Below, piece by piece: positions 46,450-59,549 of a DNA stretch of 64,000 bases. The position numbers and the translations under genes were made by a program. Every line of letters begins with the position of its first letter. Position 1 is the first letter of the stretch. The notes beneath the pieces were generated by a model. It saw nothing but the letters and a program-made list of their open reading frames with translations, ran no database searches and had not been told where the DNA came from. Source of the DNA: Lepus europaeus (Eukaryota > Chordata > Mammalia > Lagomorpha > Leporidae); NCBI RefSeq assembly GCF_033115175.1, contig NC_084831.1:74223502-74287501 (forward strand), written 5' to 3'.

Positions 46450-48391
46450 ATTGTAATGGGGAGAAGAATATGTTGTATATTGTATAAAGAGCATGTTTAT
46501 AGATATATTTTGCAACATATATGTTATATGTTTGCTCCTTTAAAACTTTGAAGCTTAGGTCCTATAGAAGCTGATGTTAAAATAGACCCCTACATATAGT
46601 CTACACCTTTTATCATTCTCTCAATCTGGTTACCCTCTTGTTCTCTGTCCTTTTCCCTTCCCCGCACACTCTCACTCACTCACTCACTCAATCTTTCTCC
46701 AACTCTCCCATGAGCTTGTGTTTATAGATGTGATCCCTTCCACAGGCGCTTAGACTGCTTAGAGCATGAAAATTTCTATGCCATACCTTCTGGTAACTTG
46801 AAGCGGATTCTGAGCCTGTTCCTAAAGGCAATATGTCCTCTGCTTTAAGTGTTCCATATGCATTACCTATCAGCTAGATGTAGATACTTAACTCAGACTC
46901 ATATATGATATTCAAATACAGATGCATGGACCAGCTTTCTTGCATAATGACTTCAAAGAGCCCTTCCTTCCACCCCTGAGTATCTGACCTGAATTGGAAT
47001 TCAAGTTTAGCTTTATTAGAATGGTTTTATAAGAAGGTTAATTAAGTTTTGACCCTGTTGAACCCTTATTCTAGGAAGAATCTTTTCAATATTCAATTTT
47101 TGAGCAGCTCATAAGTACATCAACAGCATTATTGAAAATATTTAGGAACAGAATGCTAGGGGCTAAAGATAATTGTGAAGGAAGTGGAGGATTTAATTTC
47201 TTATCTTAAGAACGTTACTCTCTAATGAGAAAGACAAGTACAATACTATTGACCTATATATCACCCACTAATATCATCATAATCAGAGGTGACCATATGC
47301 ACAAAAACAAAATAATAAGAAATCAAAAAGTCCAGAAATTTAAAGGCTAAGAAAGAGGACAAGAGAAATTGCCCACAGCAGGGCAATAAATGTTGTGCAC
47401 TCTCTGCGCAGTTAAACCTGGCTTATCGGTTCAGTGGATTTAAGATAGAAAAAACTGAATCATAGAGCATGAAATACCTTGGCAGGCTCCCTTTTACACT
47501 CTGAATTTTAAGAAATATCTTCCCAAAATCATCCCCCCAAATTAGGTATACAACCATTTAAGATGTCTAAGTAAACTATAGAAATATTTTTCATTTTGTC
47601 CAGCACACTTCTCATTATGTTAAAAGCTGTTCACAGTAGTATTCAACCATAAGAGGTCAAATTATTGTCTTAGGAATTATTGAATTTCAAGATGTGTCTC
47701 CTGCAATAATTATTATCACACAATCTCCCTGGTAGACACAGAAAGTTACCACATCCTTTAGTCTTATTTATTTAAATTTCTAGAGTTCATTTTAACCTTC
47801 TACTGTAGTCCAATTATCTAATTTCCATATTCATTACTCAGTAAGGAGTCTGATCACATTAGATGTTATACAACCCTCTTGAGCATGAAAAAAAATAACT
47901 TTTTGTGTCATGACGCCTACTTAAACTTAACTCGAAAACACTGTGGGAGACACTTACTCAAAAAGCACCCACTTATTTGACTGGAGGGAGGAGACTAGAG
48001 CTTTATCTGGAGGCAAAATTGCATATTCATCACTTTTCCAAATTTGGATATACAGATGAATTTCTCAGTGTTTGACTATTCAGTGAAGCTTCCCCAAGAA
48101 TCCTGTGGCGTCTAAAGGATAAAAAAAGACAATTAAAGGGCTACCTAAAGCTGTAGGCTTCTCTCCCTTCCTTCACTTTCATCCAAACTCTATTACACAT
48201 TAGGAAGACATTCTTTCAGCACATTAGAAACACTGGAGAAATGTGAATGAACACAATGCAGCAGCAAACCCCTCCTTTGTGTAATAATTTGAGGTATGCA
48301 TACAAGCCAGTTCATATCAGAAACTCCCTATAATAAAGTTACTCCTATGGATGACCCTTCAGTGAGTCTTGAAGTTAATATAGTAGATGTG
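46450..48391. other. Unique DNA
   Basis: About 1.9 kb with no recognised interspersed repeat; a (CACT)n repeat lies at 46672-46691. No credible coding frame. Confidence 0.45.
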
Positions 48392-48731
48392 TGGCTGGCA
48401 CTGTGGCATGGCAAGTAAATCTGCTGCCATGCTAGCATACCATATGGGCATGGGTTCAAGTACTGGCTGTTCCACTTCCAATCCAGCTCCGTGTTGATGG
48501 CCTGGTTAAGCAGCAGACAATGGTCCAACTGTTTGGGCCTCTGTCATCCTTGTAGGAGACACAGAAGAAGCTCCTGGTTCCTGGATTCAGCCCGGCCCAA
48601 TCCTGGCTCATTGCAGCCACCTGGGGAGTGAGCCACTGGATGGAAAATCTCTCTCTCTCTCTCTGTCTTTCCCTCTCTCTCTGCAACTCTGACTCTTAAA
48701 TAATATATAAATAAATCTTTAGCAAAAAAAT
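48392..48731 (+). mobile_element. C-type SINE
   Basis: Plus strand, from TGGCTGGCACTGTGGCATGG through GTTCCACTTCCAATCCAGCT to a CT tract and AATATATAAATAAATCTTTA. The sequence beyond (TTTAGTAGGT) weakly repeats the upstream TATAGTAGAT. Confidence 0.92.
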
Positions 48732-48879
48732 TTAGTAGGTTCTGATTGGTATTTTAAGAAAAAAAACTGAATAAAATGTTGCACTTCATTACTGATAAAA
48801 TCATACTGAATTTTAACTTTGTGGGTATTTTTTAGTTGCATTTTAAGGATAAGAATTTTTCATAAAACATCAATTTCAG

Positions 48880-49498
48880 AGACACATATAACCTGGTGGT
48901 TAAGACAATGATTAAGATTTCACAGGGCTGGCGCTGTGGTGTAGTGGGTTAAAGCCTTGACCTGCACCGCCAGTATCCCATATGGGCACCAGTTCAAGTC
49001 CTGGCTACTCCACTTCCTATCCAGCTCTCTACTATGGCCTGGGAAAGCAGTAGAAGATGGCCCAAGTCCTTGGGCTCCTGCACCAGTGTAGGAGACCCCA
49101 AAGAAGCTCCTGGCTCCTGGCTTCAGATCGGCCCAGCTCCAGCCGTTGATGCCATCTGGGGAGTGAACCACTCGCTCTCTCTCTCTCTCTCTGCCTCTAT
49201 ATAATACAGCCTTTCAAATAAATAAATAATTCTTTAAAAAAAAATTCCTGTGTCCCATATTGGAATACCTGGATTCGATACTGGTACTGACCAACATTCT
49301 TGTGAATGCAGACCTAAGGAGGCAGCAGGTAATAGCTAAAATGATTGGTTCTTACCACCCAAGTCAGAGACATGAACTGAATTCCCAGATGTTAGCTTCT
49401 TCTTGACCCATTTCTGGTCATTTCAGGCATTTGGCGAGTGAACAAGAGCATGGGAATCTCTCTCCCACTTCTATCTACCCATCTCTCTATCAAATATT
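48880..49498 (+). mobile_element. Old SINE split by a younger SINE
   Basis: Short 5' part at 48880-48925 (ATAACCTGGTGGTTAAGACA) and a 3' part at 49243-49498 (CCCATATTGGAATACCTGGA, GGCATTTGGCGAGTGAACAA, CTCTATCAAATA). Removing the insertion restores the expected order of the old subtype seen at 38.0 kb. Confidence 0.75.
48926..49242 (+). mobile_element. C-type SINE nested in an older SINE
   Basis: Well-preserved plus-strand copy, from GGGCTGGCGCTGTGGTGTAG through AGCAGTAGAAGATGGCCCAA to CTTTCAAATAAATAAATAAT. Same orientation as its host element. Confidence 0.92.
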
Positions 49499-50049
49499 TT
49501 TCCATCACCATTTTGATATTCACATATGTACTTATTAGATCACAATGTAAAATATATTTTTATACTAATTTGCTTAAAATTAAAAAAAATAACTTCCTAT
49601 GATAAAGTATTAGTCATTGGAATCTTCTTGTAAAAAAAATGCTTCCAAAGCTTGGAACAAGAAGAATGATGACATAACACTTCCTAAGGAGAGGAGAGTG
49701 GGGCATGATGCTGCATCATGGAATTGAGTCCACAGGACACACTGTCAACAATCTGAGAAATGTACTCAAAAATATCAAACAGAAAGGGAGATTGCAATGT
49801 TTACTTTGTTTTGGACCAAACAGGGAATGATGACACAAAGTAAAACTTTGTTTTAGAAAAAAATGAATGACTATGCCCTGAAAGACTATATTTAGCATAA
49901 AATCTAGTATTATTTCAAATATACATAGAACATAAACCTAAGTGACTTTTAGAATAAATTAATCCTAATATCAGCATTGTGAGACAAATTGTCCCAGAGT
50001 TCTATACCTTTACCAGTCCTCATGTAAGAGAAGCAGCATTCACTTGTAA
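49499..50049. other. Unique DNA
   Basis: No recognised repeat or coding signal. Confidence 0.5.
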
Positions 50050-50843
50050 AACCTAATTTCTAGAACGGAGTTCAAAAACAAAAGAAGAAATAAGAAAACT
50101 AAAAAACAGTGTTAGAGATTTATGGGATACTATCAAATGACCCAACACATGAGTCTTAGGAATTCCTAAAGGCAAGGAAAGAGAAAATGGATTAGGAGGC
50201 CTTTTTAGTGAAATAATTACAGAAAACTTCCCCAATTTGGAGAAAGAAAGGGATGTGCAAGCAGAGGAAGCACATAGACTGTCTAATAGATATGAACAGA
50301 AAAGATCTTCACCACAACATATTGAAGTCAAGCTTTCCACAGTAAAACATAATAAAAGATTCTAAAATGTGCACAAGAAAAAGGTCTGATTACTTTCAGA
50401 GGATCTCCAATTAGACTAACAACTGACTTCAGAAACACTACAGGCTAGAAGAGAATGATGAGATATATTCTAAGACATAAGAGAAAAAGGCGGTCAATCC
50501 AGAATACTAAACCCTGCAAAGCTCTCATTTATGAATGAAGGTAAATAAAGACCTTCCATAACAAACAGAAATGGAAAGAATTTGTTACCACTTGCCCAGC
50601 TTTACAAAAGATGCTTAAGGATGTGCTAAATACAGAAACGTGGTCATCACTATAAACGAAGGTGAAGGCAGAAAATCTCCCAGTAAAAGCACAAAGGAAA
50701 CCCAAAGTAAACAATAGGAATATTAATGGAAAAATGGCAAGGCCAAGTTATTATTCACCAATAATCACCTTGAACGTAAATGGCCTCAACTCTCCAGTTA
50801 AAAGTTACAGACTGACTGAATGGGTCAAAAAAACAAGACCATT

Positions 50844-51195
50844 GGGGTTGGTGCTGTTGCACAGTAGGTTAAAGTAGACAGTAGGTTAAACCTCTGCCTG
50901 CGGCGTCAGCATCGCATATGGGCACCAGTTATAGTCCCAGCTACTCCTCTTCCAATCCAGCTCTCTGCTATGGCCTGGGAGCAGTAGAAGACAGTTTAGG
51001 TCCTTGGGACCCTGCACCCTTGTGGGAGACCGGAGGAAGCTCCTGGATCCAGGCTTTGGATTGGTGCAGCTCCAGCCATTGCAGCCATTTGGGGAGTGAA
51101 CCAGTGGATGGAAGGCCTCTCTCTGTCTCTCCCTCTCACTGTCTGTAACTCTACCTCTCAAATAAATACACAAAATCTTCAAAAAAAAAAAAAAA
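50844..51195 (+). mobile_element. C-type SINE in L1 with a head duplication
   Basis: Inserted in the endonuclease region. The head carries a 13-base unit ACAGTAGGTTAAA twice (50861-50873 and 50878-50890), a 17-base-period duplication not seen in the other copies. The L1 target (ACAAGACC before, ACCAAGACCCAT after the A tail) is duplicated on both sides. Confidence 0.93.
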
Positions 51196-51364
51196 ACCAA
51201 GACCCATCTATTTGCTGCCTACAAGAACCATTTCTCATCAACAAAGATACATGCACACTGAAAGTAAAAGGGTGCTAATGGATATCAAAAAAGAGTTGGT
51301 GTAGCTATCCTGATGTCAGACAAAATAAACTTTAACACAAAAACTGTTAAAAGAGACAAAGAAA

Positions 51365-51713
51365 TGGCCGGCACCATAGGCTCAATAGGCTAATCCTCCT
51401 CCTGCGGCACCAGCACACCAGGTGCTGGTCCCGGTTGGGGCACCGGATTCTGTTCCGGTTGCTTCTCTTCCAGTCCAGCTCTCTGCTGTGGCCCGGGAGT
51501 GCAGTGGAGAATGGCCCAAGTGCTTGGGCCCTGCACCTGCATGGGAGACCAGGAGAAACACCTGACTCCTGGCATGGTGTGCTGGCCGCAGTGCGCCGGC
51601 CACAGCGGCCATTGGAGGGTGAACCAACGGGAAAAGGAAGACCTTTCTCTCTGTCCCTCTCTCTCTCTCACTGTCCACTCTGCCTGTCCAAAAAAAAAAA
51701 AAAGAGAGAGAGA
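51365..51713 (+). mobile_element. Young C-type SINE in L1
   Basis: Young subtype (GGCCGGCACCATAGGCTCAA). Exact 12-base repeat GAGACAAAGAAA at 51353-51364 and 51714-51725. A GAGAGAGAGA run between the A tail and the second repeat looks like slippage at the junction. Confidence 0.95.
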
Positions 51714-54700
51714 GAGACAAAGAAAGGCATTGTATAATGATTAAAGGATTAATTCAAAAGGAAGATGTGACTATAATAAGTATATAAGCATGAAATTACA
51801 GGGCACCTGGCTATTTAAAAGAAATGTTAATGACACAAAGGAGACTGAGGCTTCAATACAATAGTAATGTGGAGCATAGGTACCCTATTTTCAGTAAGGG
51901 ACTGATCAAACAGACAGGAAATCCACAAGGAAACAACAGAGTAAATCAATTGTATAGGCTAAGGATATCTACAGAACTTTTCAACCTACAGTTGTAGACT
52001 ACACATTCTTCTCATCAGTGCACGGAACTTCCTCTAGGATAGACCACGTGCTAATCCATAAAGCAAGCCTCAGCAAATTGAAAAATACCGAAATCATCTT
52101 CTCTGAACACAATAGAATGAAACTGGAAATAAACAACTCAATAATCTCTAGAACATATGCAAACACATTCAAACAACATGCTCCTAAATGAACATAGAAG
52201 AAATAAAAAGAGAAACCAAAAAATTTCCAGAAACAAATGAACAAAACAATACATTACATCAAAACTTAAGGGATACAGAGCAAATGCAGTGTGAAGATAG
52301 TTTATAGCAATTGGTGCCTACATTAAAAAATTAGAAAGGCACCAAAAAAGCCAGCAATGCATACCAAGGAACTAGAAACACAATAGCAAACCAAACCCAA
52401 AATTAATAGGAGAAATAAATAAAATTATAGAAGAAAAAATCAAAATCGAAACCAAAAAAAATATTTAAATATCAGTGAAATAAAGAGCTGGTTTTTGAAA
52501 AAAAATGGACAAAATTGACACATCATTTGCCCATTAGCCAAAGAAAAGAGGGAAAAACCAAAATCAGTAAATATAGAGATCAGAAAGAAAATATAATAAC
52601 AGATACCACAGAAATAAAATGAATCATCAGGAATTACTGCAAAGAGCTGTATGCCAATAAATTGGGGATCCTAAAAGAAATAGATTCCTTGCTACACACA
52701 ACCTGCTGAAATTGAGCCATGAAGATGCAGAAAACCTAAACAGACCAATAACCAAGACCGAAATTGAATCAGTGATAAAGAACCTCCAAAAAAAGAAAAG
52801 GCCAGGACCAGATGTCTTCACTGGTGAGTTCTACCAGACATTTAAAGAAGACCTAATTAGAATTCTTCTCAAGTTATTCAAAATAATAGAAAGAGATGGA
52901 ATCTTGAAAATTCCTTCTATGAAGCCAGCATCACCTTAATTCCTAAACCTGAAAAAAGATACGACAGAGAAAGAGAACTACAGACCAATTTCCTCTGATG
53001 AACATAAGTGCAAAACTCCTCAACAAAATGTTAGCCAATCAAATCTAACAACACATCAGAAAGATGATTCACTTAGACTAAATGGGATTATCCCTGCTAT
53101 GCAGGGATGGCTCAGCATTCACAAATCAACGCGATACATCACATTAACACACTGAAGAACAAAAACCATATGATTATCTCAATAGATGCAGGGAAAGTAC
53201 TTGATAAAATACAACATCCTTTCATGATGAAAACTTTGAGCAAATTGGGTATAGAAGGAACATTCCTCAATACAATCAAGGCAATTTATGACAGACCCAC
53301 ATCCAACATCATATTGAATGGGGAAAAGTTGGAAGCATTCCCACTAAAGAAATCAAAAGGATACAAATTGGGAAGGAGGAATTCAAACTATCACTATTTG
53401 CAGATGACATGATTCTTTATACAGGGGATACAAAAAGCTCCACTAAGAGACTATTGGAACTCATAAAAGAGTTTGATAAGGGACAGGATATAAAAATCAA
53501 CACCTAAAAATCAGTTGCTTTTGTATACAAAGCCTTTTTATGCACAGGCAATACCATGGCTTATAAAGAATTTTTAAGCTTGGTCCCTTTCATAATACCT
53601 CCAAAAAGAAATAAATACCTTGGAATACATTTAACCAAGGAAGTCAAATATCTTTACAGTGAAAATTACAAAACATTAAAGAAAGAAAAAGAAGACAACA
53701 TAAAAATGGAAAAGTCCTCCATGTTCATGGATTGGAAGAATCAATATCACTGAAGCAACTTACAGATTCAATGCAATACCAATAAAACTACCAAGGACAT
53801 TTTTCTCAGAAATAGAATAAATGATGCTAAAATCCATATGGAAACACAGGAGACCCTGAATAGCTAAAGCAATTTTATACAAAAAAAATAATGCCAGAGG
53901 CATCACGATACCATATTTCAAGATATACTTCAGGGCAGTTATAATAAAAACAGCCAGGTATTGATAAAAAAAAAAAACAGACTTTAGACCAATTGAACAG
54001 AATATAATCTCCAGAAATCAATCCATGCATCTACAACCAACTTATCTTTGACAAAGGAGCTAAAATCAATCCCTGGAGCAAGGTCAGTCTCTTTAACTAA
54101 TGGTGCTGGGGAAACTGGATCTCCCCATGCAGAAGCATAAAACTAGACCCCTACCTTATACCTTATATAAAAATCTACTCAAAATGAACTAATGACCTAT
54201 ATCTGTGGCCCTATACCATAAAACCATTAGCAAACATTGGAGAAATTTTGCAAGATATTGACATAGGTAAAGACTTCTTGGAAAAGATTCCAGAGGCACA
54301 GGCAATCAAAGCTAAAACTGACAAATGGGATTACATCAAGCTGAGAAAGCTTCTGACTGAAAGGAAACACTTAACAAAGTGAAGAGGCAACTGATGGAAT
54401 GGGACAAATTATTTGTACACAATGCAACTGAGAAAGGATTAATAACCAGAATGTATAAAGAGCTCAAGAAACTCAACAACAAAAGAAACAACCCAGTGAA
54501 GAAATGGACAATGGACTTCAACTGATTTTTTCAAAAGAGGAAATCCAAATGGCCAACTGACACATGATAGAATACTCAGGATCACTAGCATTAGAGCAAT
54601 GCAAATCAAAACCACAATGAGGTGTCACCTCACCCTTTTAGAATGCTTTTCATATAGAAATCAACAAAAAACAAATGTTGGTAAAGATGTGGAGATAGAG

Positions 54701-55472
54701 GTACCATAATCCACTGTTAATAGGAATGTAAACCGGTACAGCCACTGTGGAAGACAGTATGGATATACCTCAGAAATGTGAATATATGCCTATAATATGA
54801 CCCAGTCATCCCACACCTGGGAATTTACCTAATGGAAATGAAATCAGCATATGAAAGAGCTATCTATACCTCCATGTTTATCACAGCTTAATTCATAATA
54901 GCTAGGATTTGGAATCAACCCAAATGTCCATCAACTGACTGGGTAAAGAAATTAGGGGATATACACACTATGGAATACTACACAGTGGTAAAAAAAAAAA
55001 GTGAAATCTTGTTTTTTTAACAAAATTGATACAAATGGAAAGCATTACACTTAGTGAAATAAGCCAGTCCTAAAAGGATAAATACCATGTGTTCTCTCTG
55101 ACCTGTGGTAACTAATAGAGTACCTAAAAGGTAATCTATGGAAGAGAAATTGACACTCTGATATGCTATAATTTTGAGTAGTCTTTGTCTCAACTGTTGA
55201 GGAATAGTTTTTTTTTTTTTTTTTAAATGCTGTTTCTTGAGTCTTTACTTGGTATAGAGTTGATCTTATGTGTATAAAGGTAATGAAAGTACATCTTGGT
55301 TAAAAAATATAAATGGAATAGGAGAGGGAGGAGGAGGAAGAAAGGTGGGAGTACAAGTGGGAGAGTGGGTAGAGTGGGAAAAATCACTATGTTCCTAAAG
55401 TCGTATTTATGAAATGCATGAAGTTTGTATATCTTAAATGAAATGTTTCTGGGCAAAAAAAAAATGGCATTA

Positions 55473-56164
55473 CACTTTGTCAAAAAATATATGTAACATA
55501 TTTTTCTATTTTATATTATACCTCAAAATTTTACCATATTTATAACAAGCCATAGAACATTTAAGAAAACTTAATACTTAGCTTATTCAAAAATTAAATT
55601 TATACAATTTATAACACTCATCAAAACACGTAAGAATGTGTTTGTTAGCCAAACATCACAGTATTAAACAGCCAACGTTTACCTGTGTTAAGTAGAAATT
55701 ATAGAAGGCCATTATTTTCAACTGAGCTGCTGCACTAGACCCAATAGATCTGACTAAAAATCAAAATGGAATCACTCAGGCTCAAGTTTTGTCACCAAGC
55801 TGAAACTAAGCTGTTTATCTGACCCTCTGAGAGGCAGGATGAGAAAGATAGAAGCCAAGTTTCACAAGCAAGCCAGTTTCCATCAGCATGATAATGAAGT
55901 TTCCTCTGCCTTAATCCTTACTCTGGTTGGAATACAAATTTAAATACATAGATTGTGATCACAAGAAAACTATCTTGATGAATCGACCTAGTTGGGAAGA
56001 AAAGGCATATTAGAAAAATATAAATAACAACAGGAGAGAATCTGACCAAGAACAAGCTCCTGATAAGACAAGTTCTGTGTGAGGTCACAGGTGAGAACAG
56101 AGTGGGGAAGCACTACATGATTTGAACCACTGATAATAATCTGAGGGATTGAGTCACTGGGACA
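55473..56164. other. Unique DNA
   Basis: No recognised repeat or coding signal. Confidence 0.45.
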
Positions 56165-56245
56165 AGTAAATTCCAGGCCAGAACAATAGAGTGAGCAAAA
56201 GTACTGCAGTAGAAACACTTAGATGTATTCAGAGAATGTGTGCGT
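56165..56245 (-). mobile_element. L2 fragment (tentative)
   Basis: AAATTCCAGGCCAGAACAAT, GAGCAAAAGTACTGCAGTAG and TATTCAGAGAA follow the complement of the L2 3' region. Short and diverged. Confidence 0.4.
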
Positions 56246-56692
56246 CTGCCTGACACCTACAAGGACCTGAAGAACAGCTACAAATACCAAGAGCAGGAAG
56301 GCAGGTGCAGGAAGGTGCTACCAGTGCATCTAGAGTTGTGCACCTTCTAAAAGAAACTCACCACATGTAACTTTTACTGAAGGGCTGAATCGTCCCCCAC
56401 TATGATTACATAAGGTGACCCAACCCTTCCCACCCCCTATTCTTTGTCTCCCTCCATCCATCACATGACTGGATCAAGACGGGGTCTGGAAAGTAATATT
56501 GGAAGAATGAGTCACAGCAGCAAGATCATGGAGCCAGACTGTCTCTGCGTCAGCCCAAAGGCATGTACAGATGAAAGCTCTGGGGAAGCAGAAGGAAGGG
56601 TCCTGAAGAGGGAGTCCAAAGGAAGAGAGAAATGGAGCTAAATATCTGGTGAAATGTTTAAACAGGGGATCTCTGAAACAAGACATCTAAGA
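56246..56692. other. Unique DNA
   Basis: Somewhat GC-richer than its surroundings. A 65-codon plus-strand frame (56444-56641) is opposed by a 70-codon minus frame; neither has a recognisable domain. Confidence 0.4.
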
Positions 56693-56872
56693 ATCAATAC
56701 CAGCTCCTCCTCTAACAACTATGTAGATACTGGGATAGCTACTAAGCCTCCCAGTGAAAGAGAGGTTGAAATAGACAAAGTAATATTTAAGTTGTGAAAA
56801 TCAGATGAGATGATATACAGAAAGTGCTAAGCATAGCACCAGCTACCCAGTCAGCAATCTTTGTTGTTCACT
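56693..56872 (+). mobile_element. MIR
   Basis: AATACCAGCTCCTCCTCTAA (start region), GAAAATCAGATGAGATGATA, AGAAAGTGCTAAGCATAGCA and CAGTCAGCAATCTTTGTTGT match the order of MIR on the plus strand. Confidence 0.68.
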
Positions 56873-57327
56873 TTCATATGCTGCCTATGTTTATGGCATG
56901 AGGCGTTATACTCCTAAAATCAATTTCCCTCCAAACACTCATGTATTTGTTTATGTCTATTTTTCCAGCTAGTTTGAACAGTCCTATTTTCCTTGCAGTC
57001 CTTTTTTCCCTGCAACTTCTTGACCTGAATGACAAAAAAAAAAAAAGAGCCTTTCTCAAATCAAACAAGAAAGCCTCTGAAATTAGCTAAATAAGTTTGA
57101 ATTCAGAACATTGAAATTTCCTTCTTCTAAACCACTTTCTCTCAACCAACCCTTTTGCCAGAATTGATACAAAGGCACCATGTCTCTTGTTGCTTGTGAA
57201 ATGTAGAGAAATAGTGAAGATTTACTTTTCAAAATTTTAGCAGTTCTTTTCACAGTTCTACTCATACAAATGCATTTTCGTATTTGGGAACTGTGTTAAA
57301 CTTTTCTATAATTTTCAAGCTGCTTAG
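56873..57327. other. Unique DNA
   Basis: No recognised repeat or coding signal. Confidence 0.5.
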
Positions 57328-57342
57328 AAATAAAGGAAGTCA

Positions 57343-57664
57343 GAGCCAGCATTGTGGCGTAGCAGGTAAAAGCTGCTACCTGCAATGCAAGCATTTTATA
57401 TGGGTGCTGGTTGGAGTCCCAGCTGCTCCACTTCTGATCCCACTCCCTGCTAATGGCCTGGAAAAGTAGTGGAAAATGACCCAAGTGCTTGGTTCCCTGG
57501 ACCCACATAGAAGACCCAGAAGAAGCTCCTGGCTCCTGGTTTAGGCCTGGCCCAACACTGGCCATTGCAGCTATCTGGGGAGTAAACCAGTAGATGGAAG
57601 AATTCTCTTCTCTCCATGCAATTGTTTCCAATAAATTAATAAATCCTCAAAATAAATGAAGAAT
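57343..57664 (+). mobile_element. C-type SINE with TSD
   Basis: Older-subtype copy with a shortened CT tract. Exact 15-base repeat AAATAAAGGAAGTCA at 57328-57342 and 57665-57679. Confidence 0.95.
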
Positions 57665-57756
57665 AAATAAAGGAAGTCAAATTGGGAACACACCCACACT
57701 TTTCTATAAGATTATTGCCAAACCATCATTATTGAGAAAACCCAGGGTAAGGATTC

Positions 57757-57916
57757 TTTTTTTTTTTTTTTTTTTTTTTACTTTTTGATAGGCAGAGTGG
57801 ACAGTGAGAGAGAGAGACAGAGAGAAAGGTTTTCCTTTTGCCGTTGGTTCACCCTCCAATGGCCGCCGTAGCCGGCGCGCCGCGGCTGGCGCGCTGCAGC
57901 CAGCGCACCGCGCTGA
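57757..57916 (-). mobile_element. 5'-truncated young C-type SINE
   Basis: Oligo-T, GGCAGAGTGGACAGTGAGAG and the GC-rich core to CAGCGCACCGCGCTGA, then an abrupt stop; the body and tRNA-like head are absent. The 8-base repeat AAGGATTC lies at 57749-57756 and 57917-57924, so the truncation is original to the insertion rather than a later deletion. Confidence 0.9.
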
Positions 57917-57924
57917 AAGGATTC

Positions 57925-58544
57925 ATTTCTACACACTTGTGTAGCAAACTCAGGTTTCCTAAAGTAGTTTGTTCAGAGGTGTGGGTGCTTTTCAGTGTCC
58001 TGCAACAGTGTGGCATCCTTCTCTGGCTCCATGTCCCAAGGGCTCACCGATAAGGCCTGAAGATCTCTGTAGGCTCTACCATACAATTTGTAATTATTTA
58101 TTAAGACCCTCAGTTTTCACTAGCTATTTAAAAATAATCCACATTAAGTAGGAATATTGCAGTTAATCGTGGACTGAAAGCTTTTCAAGATTATATTAGT
58201 TTTTGATAAATGTGTGTTTATACTCAGTCAAGAAAACATTGGCCTTTACACAACCATCTGTAACTATTTGTATTTGGAATCAAAATCTACAAAGTTGATT
58301 ATTCTTGAAGAATGTGGCCATATTTATAAGAGTACGGTTGGATCTGAATATGATAATCCTAATTAGATTTTAGTAAATACTTTAAATTTATTCCATAACA
58401 CTAATATTACAGAGAATTCTTGTTTCTAAACAAGTTAATCTTAGAAAAAAATTGTATCTACATTCTCTCTCTGTTTCTAAATTTAAGTCAGACTGTTAAT
58501 AAATGCTCAATATTTTTCAAATCCAACTTTCTAACCTTTCAGCA
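57925..58544. other. Unique DNA
   Basis: No recognised repeat or coding signal. Confidence 0.5.
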
Positions 58545-59465
58545 TTTAAATAAGTTAAATTTAAAGAAAAGTTACAGACGGTAAAGAAGGTTTCTACGTA
58601 TCCCCCCAGCTTCCCCAGTGCAACCATTGTACATAACTAAGGAGCATTTTTCTGTTCTAAGAATTTACAGTGGTACAATATTATTAACTGAGGTAGAGAC
58701 TTGTTCAGACTTCACTAAGTTTCCCACTGAATTCCTTTTCGGTTTGTAGACACAATCCAGTATGTCACATCATATTTAGTTGTCACATCTCTTTAGGCAC
58801 CTCAAATCAGGGAGAGTTTCTCAGGCTTTTATCACTTTTCACTACCTTGACACTTTTGAAGATTACAGGTCAGATATTTTGTCTAATATCCTTCTGTTTG
58901 GGTTTGTCTGATGTTTTCTTGTGATTAAACTAAGCTTCTGGGTTTTCAGAAGAACATCACACCATATTATAATTCAGGATATCAACTTGACTTCTCCTAG
59001 GTGATGTTAACCTTCATCACTGTGTTAAGGTGGTGTCCAACAGATTTATCCACCACTTTTCTCTTTGCCAGCTCTTTTCTTTGCAAGCAAGCCACTAAGT
59101 CCAGCCCATAATAAAGGGATAGGGAATTAAGCTATCTCTACTCAAGAAAGGACTATCAAATAATTTGTAATAATTTATTAATAAACCTTTGGATAGCTCA
59201 AAGTAGATACTTTCAGGCTATGCAATTACCTTGTTTTTCATAGTTTTACACACTAACATGAGTATTCACACATGTGTCTGCCTGCTGCAGTTGTTACTGT
59301 GGTATTGTACTTATGATTTTCTATTCACTTCATCCCTTATACATTTACAAAAAATTCTTCTGTACAAATGAAGTGCTTCTCAACCATTTATTTGTATGTT
59401 TCTAATTTTATTTACATCAGTATGGTTTTATTTTGAAGGGGACCCATTCAAACCATAACATAATC
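58545..59465 (-). mobile_element. Ancient L1M-type 3' UTR sequence
   Basis: Long ordered similarity to a common old mammalian LINE 3' region: TTAAAGAAAAGTTACAGACG, ACAGTGGTACAATATTATTA, CTTGACACTTTTGAAGATTA, GGGTTTGTCTGATGTTTTCT, GTGATGTTAACCTTCATCAC and GGCTATGCAATTACCTTGTT. Subfamily and orientation are given from memory and are tentative. Confidence 0.6.
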
Positions 59466-59549
59466 CAATACTATCATTAATCATTTATTGCTTAAAATGT
59501 TGCATCTTTTGCCTTTGGAACCTCTTTTAGATTGATCCTAATGTGCTTT

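Larger units (their letters stand above)
50050..55472 (+). mobile_element. L1, sense, longest copy, with two SINE insertions
   Basis: Runs from a 3' ORF1/inter-ORF segment (50.05-50.7 kb) through ORF2 to a short 3' UTR and A tail at 55.46 kb. Readable ORF2 pieces: endonuclease start TLNVNGLNSPVK (about 50770), central PGPDVFTGEFYQTF (about 52806), [16 protein letters not shown] (about 53180) and FADDMI (about 53398). Frameshifts and stops break ORF2. About 100 bases are missing before FADDM compared with the copy at 16.2 kb. Two SINEs add about 0.7 kb. Possible degraded TSD: GCATTCACTTGT near 50037 and GCATTACACTTTGT near 55474. Confidence 0.92.

Noticed and set aside
46665..46691. CRISPR-like or regulatory tandem array
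   Set aside because: It is a simple (CACT)n microsatellite in a vertebrate genome; no repeat-spacer pattern exists anywhere in the window.
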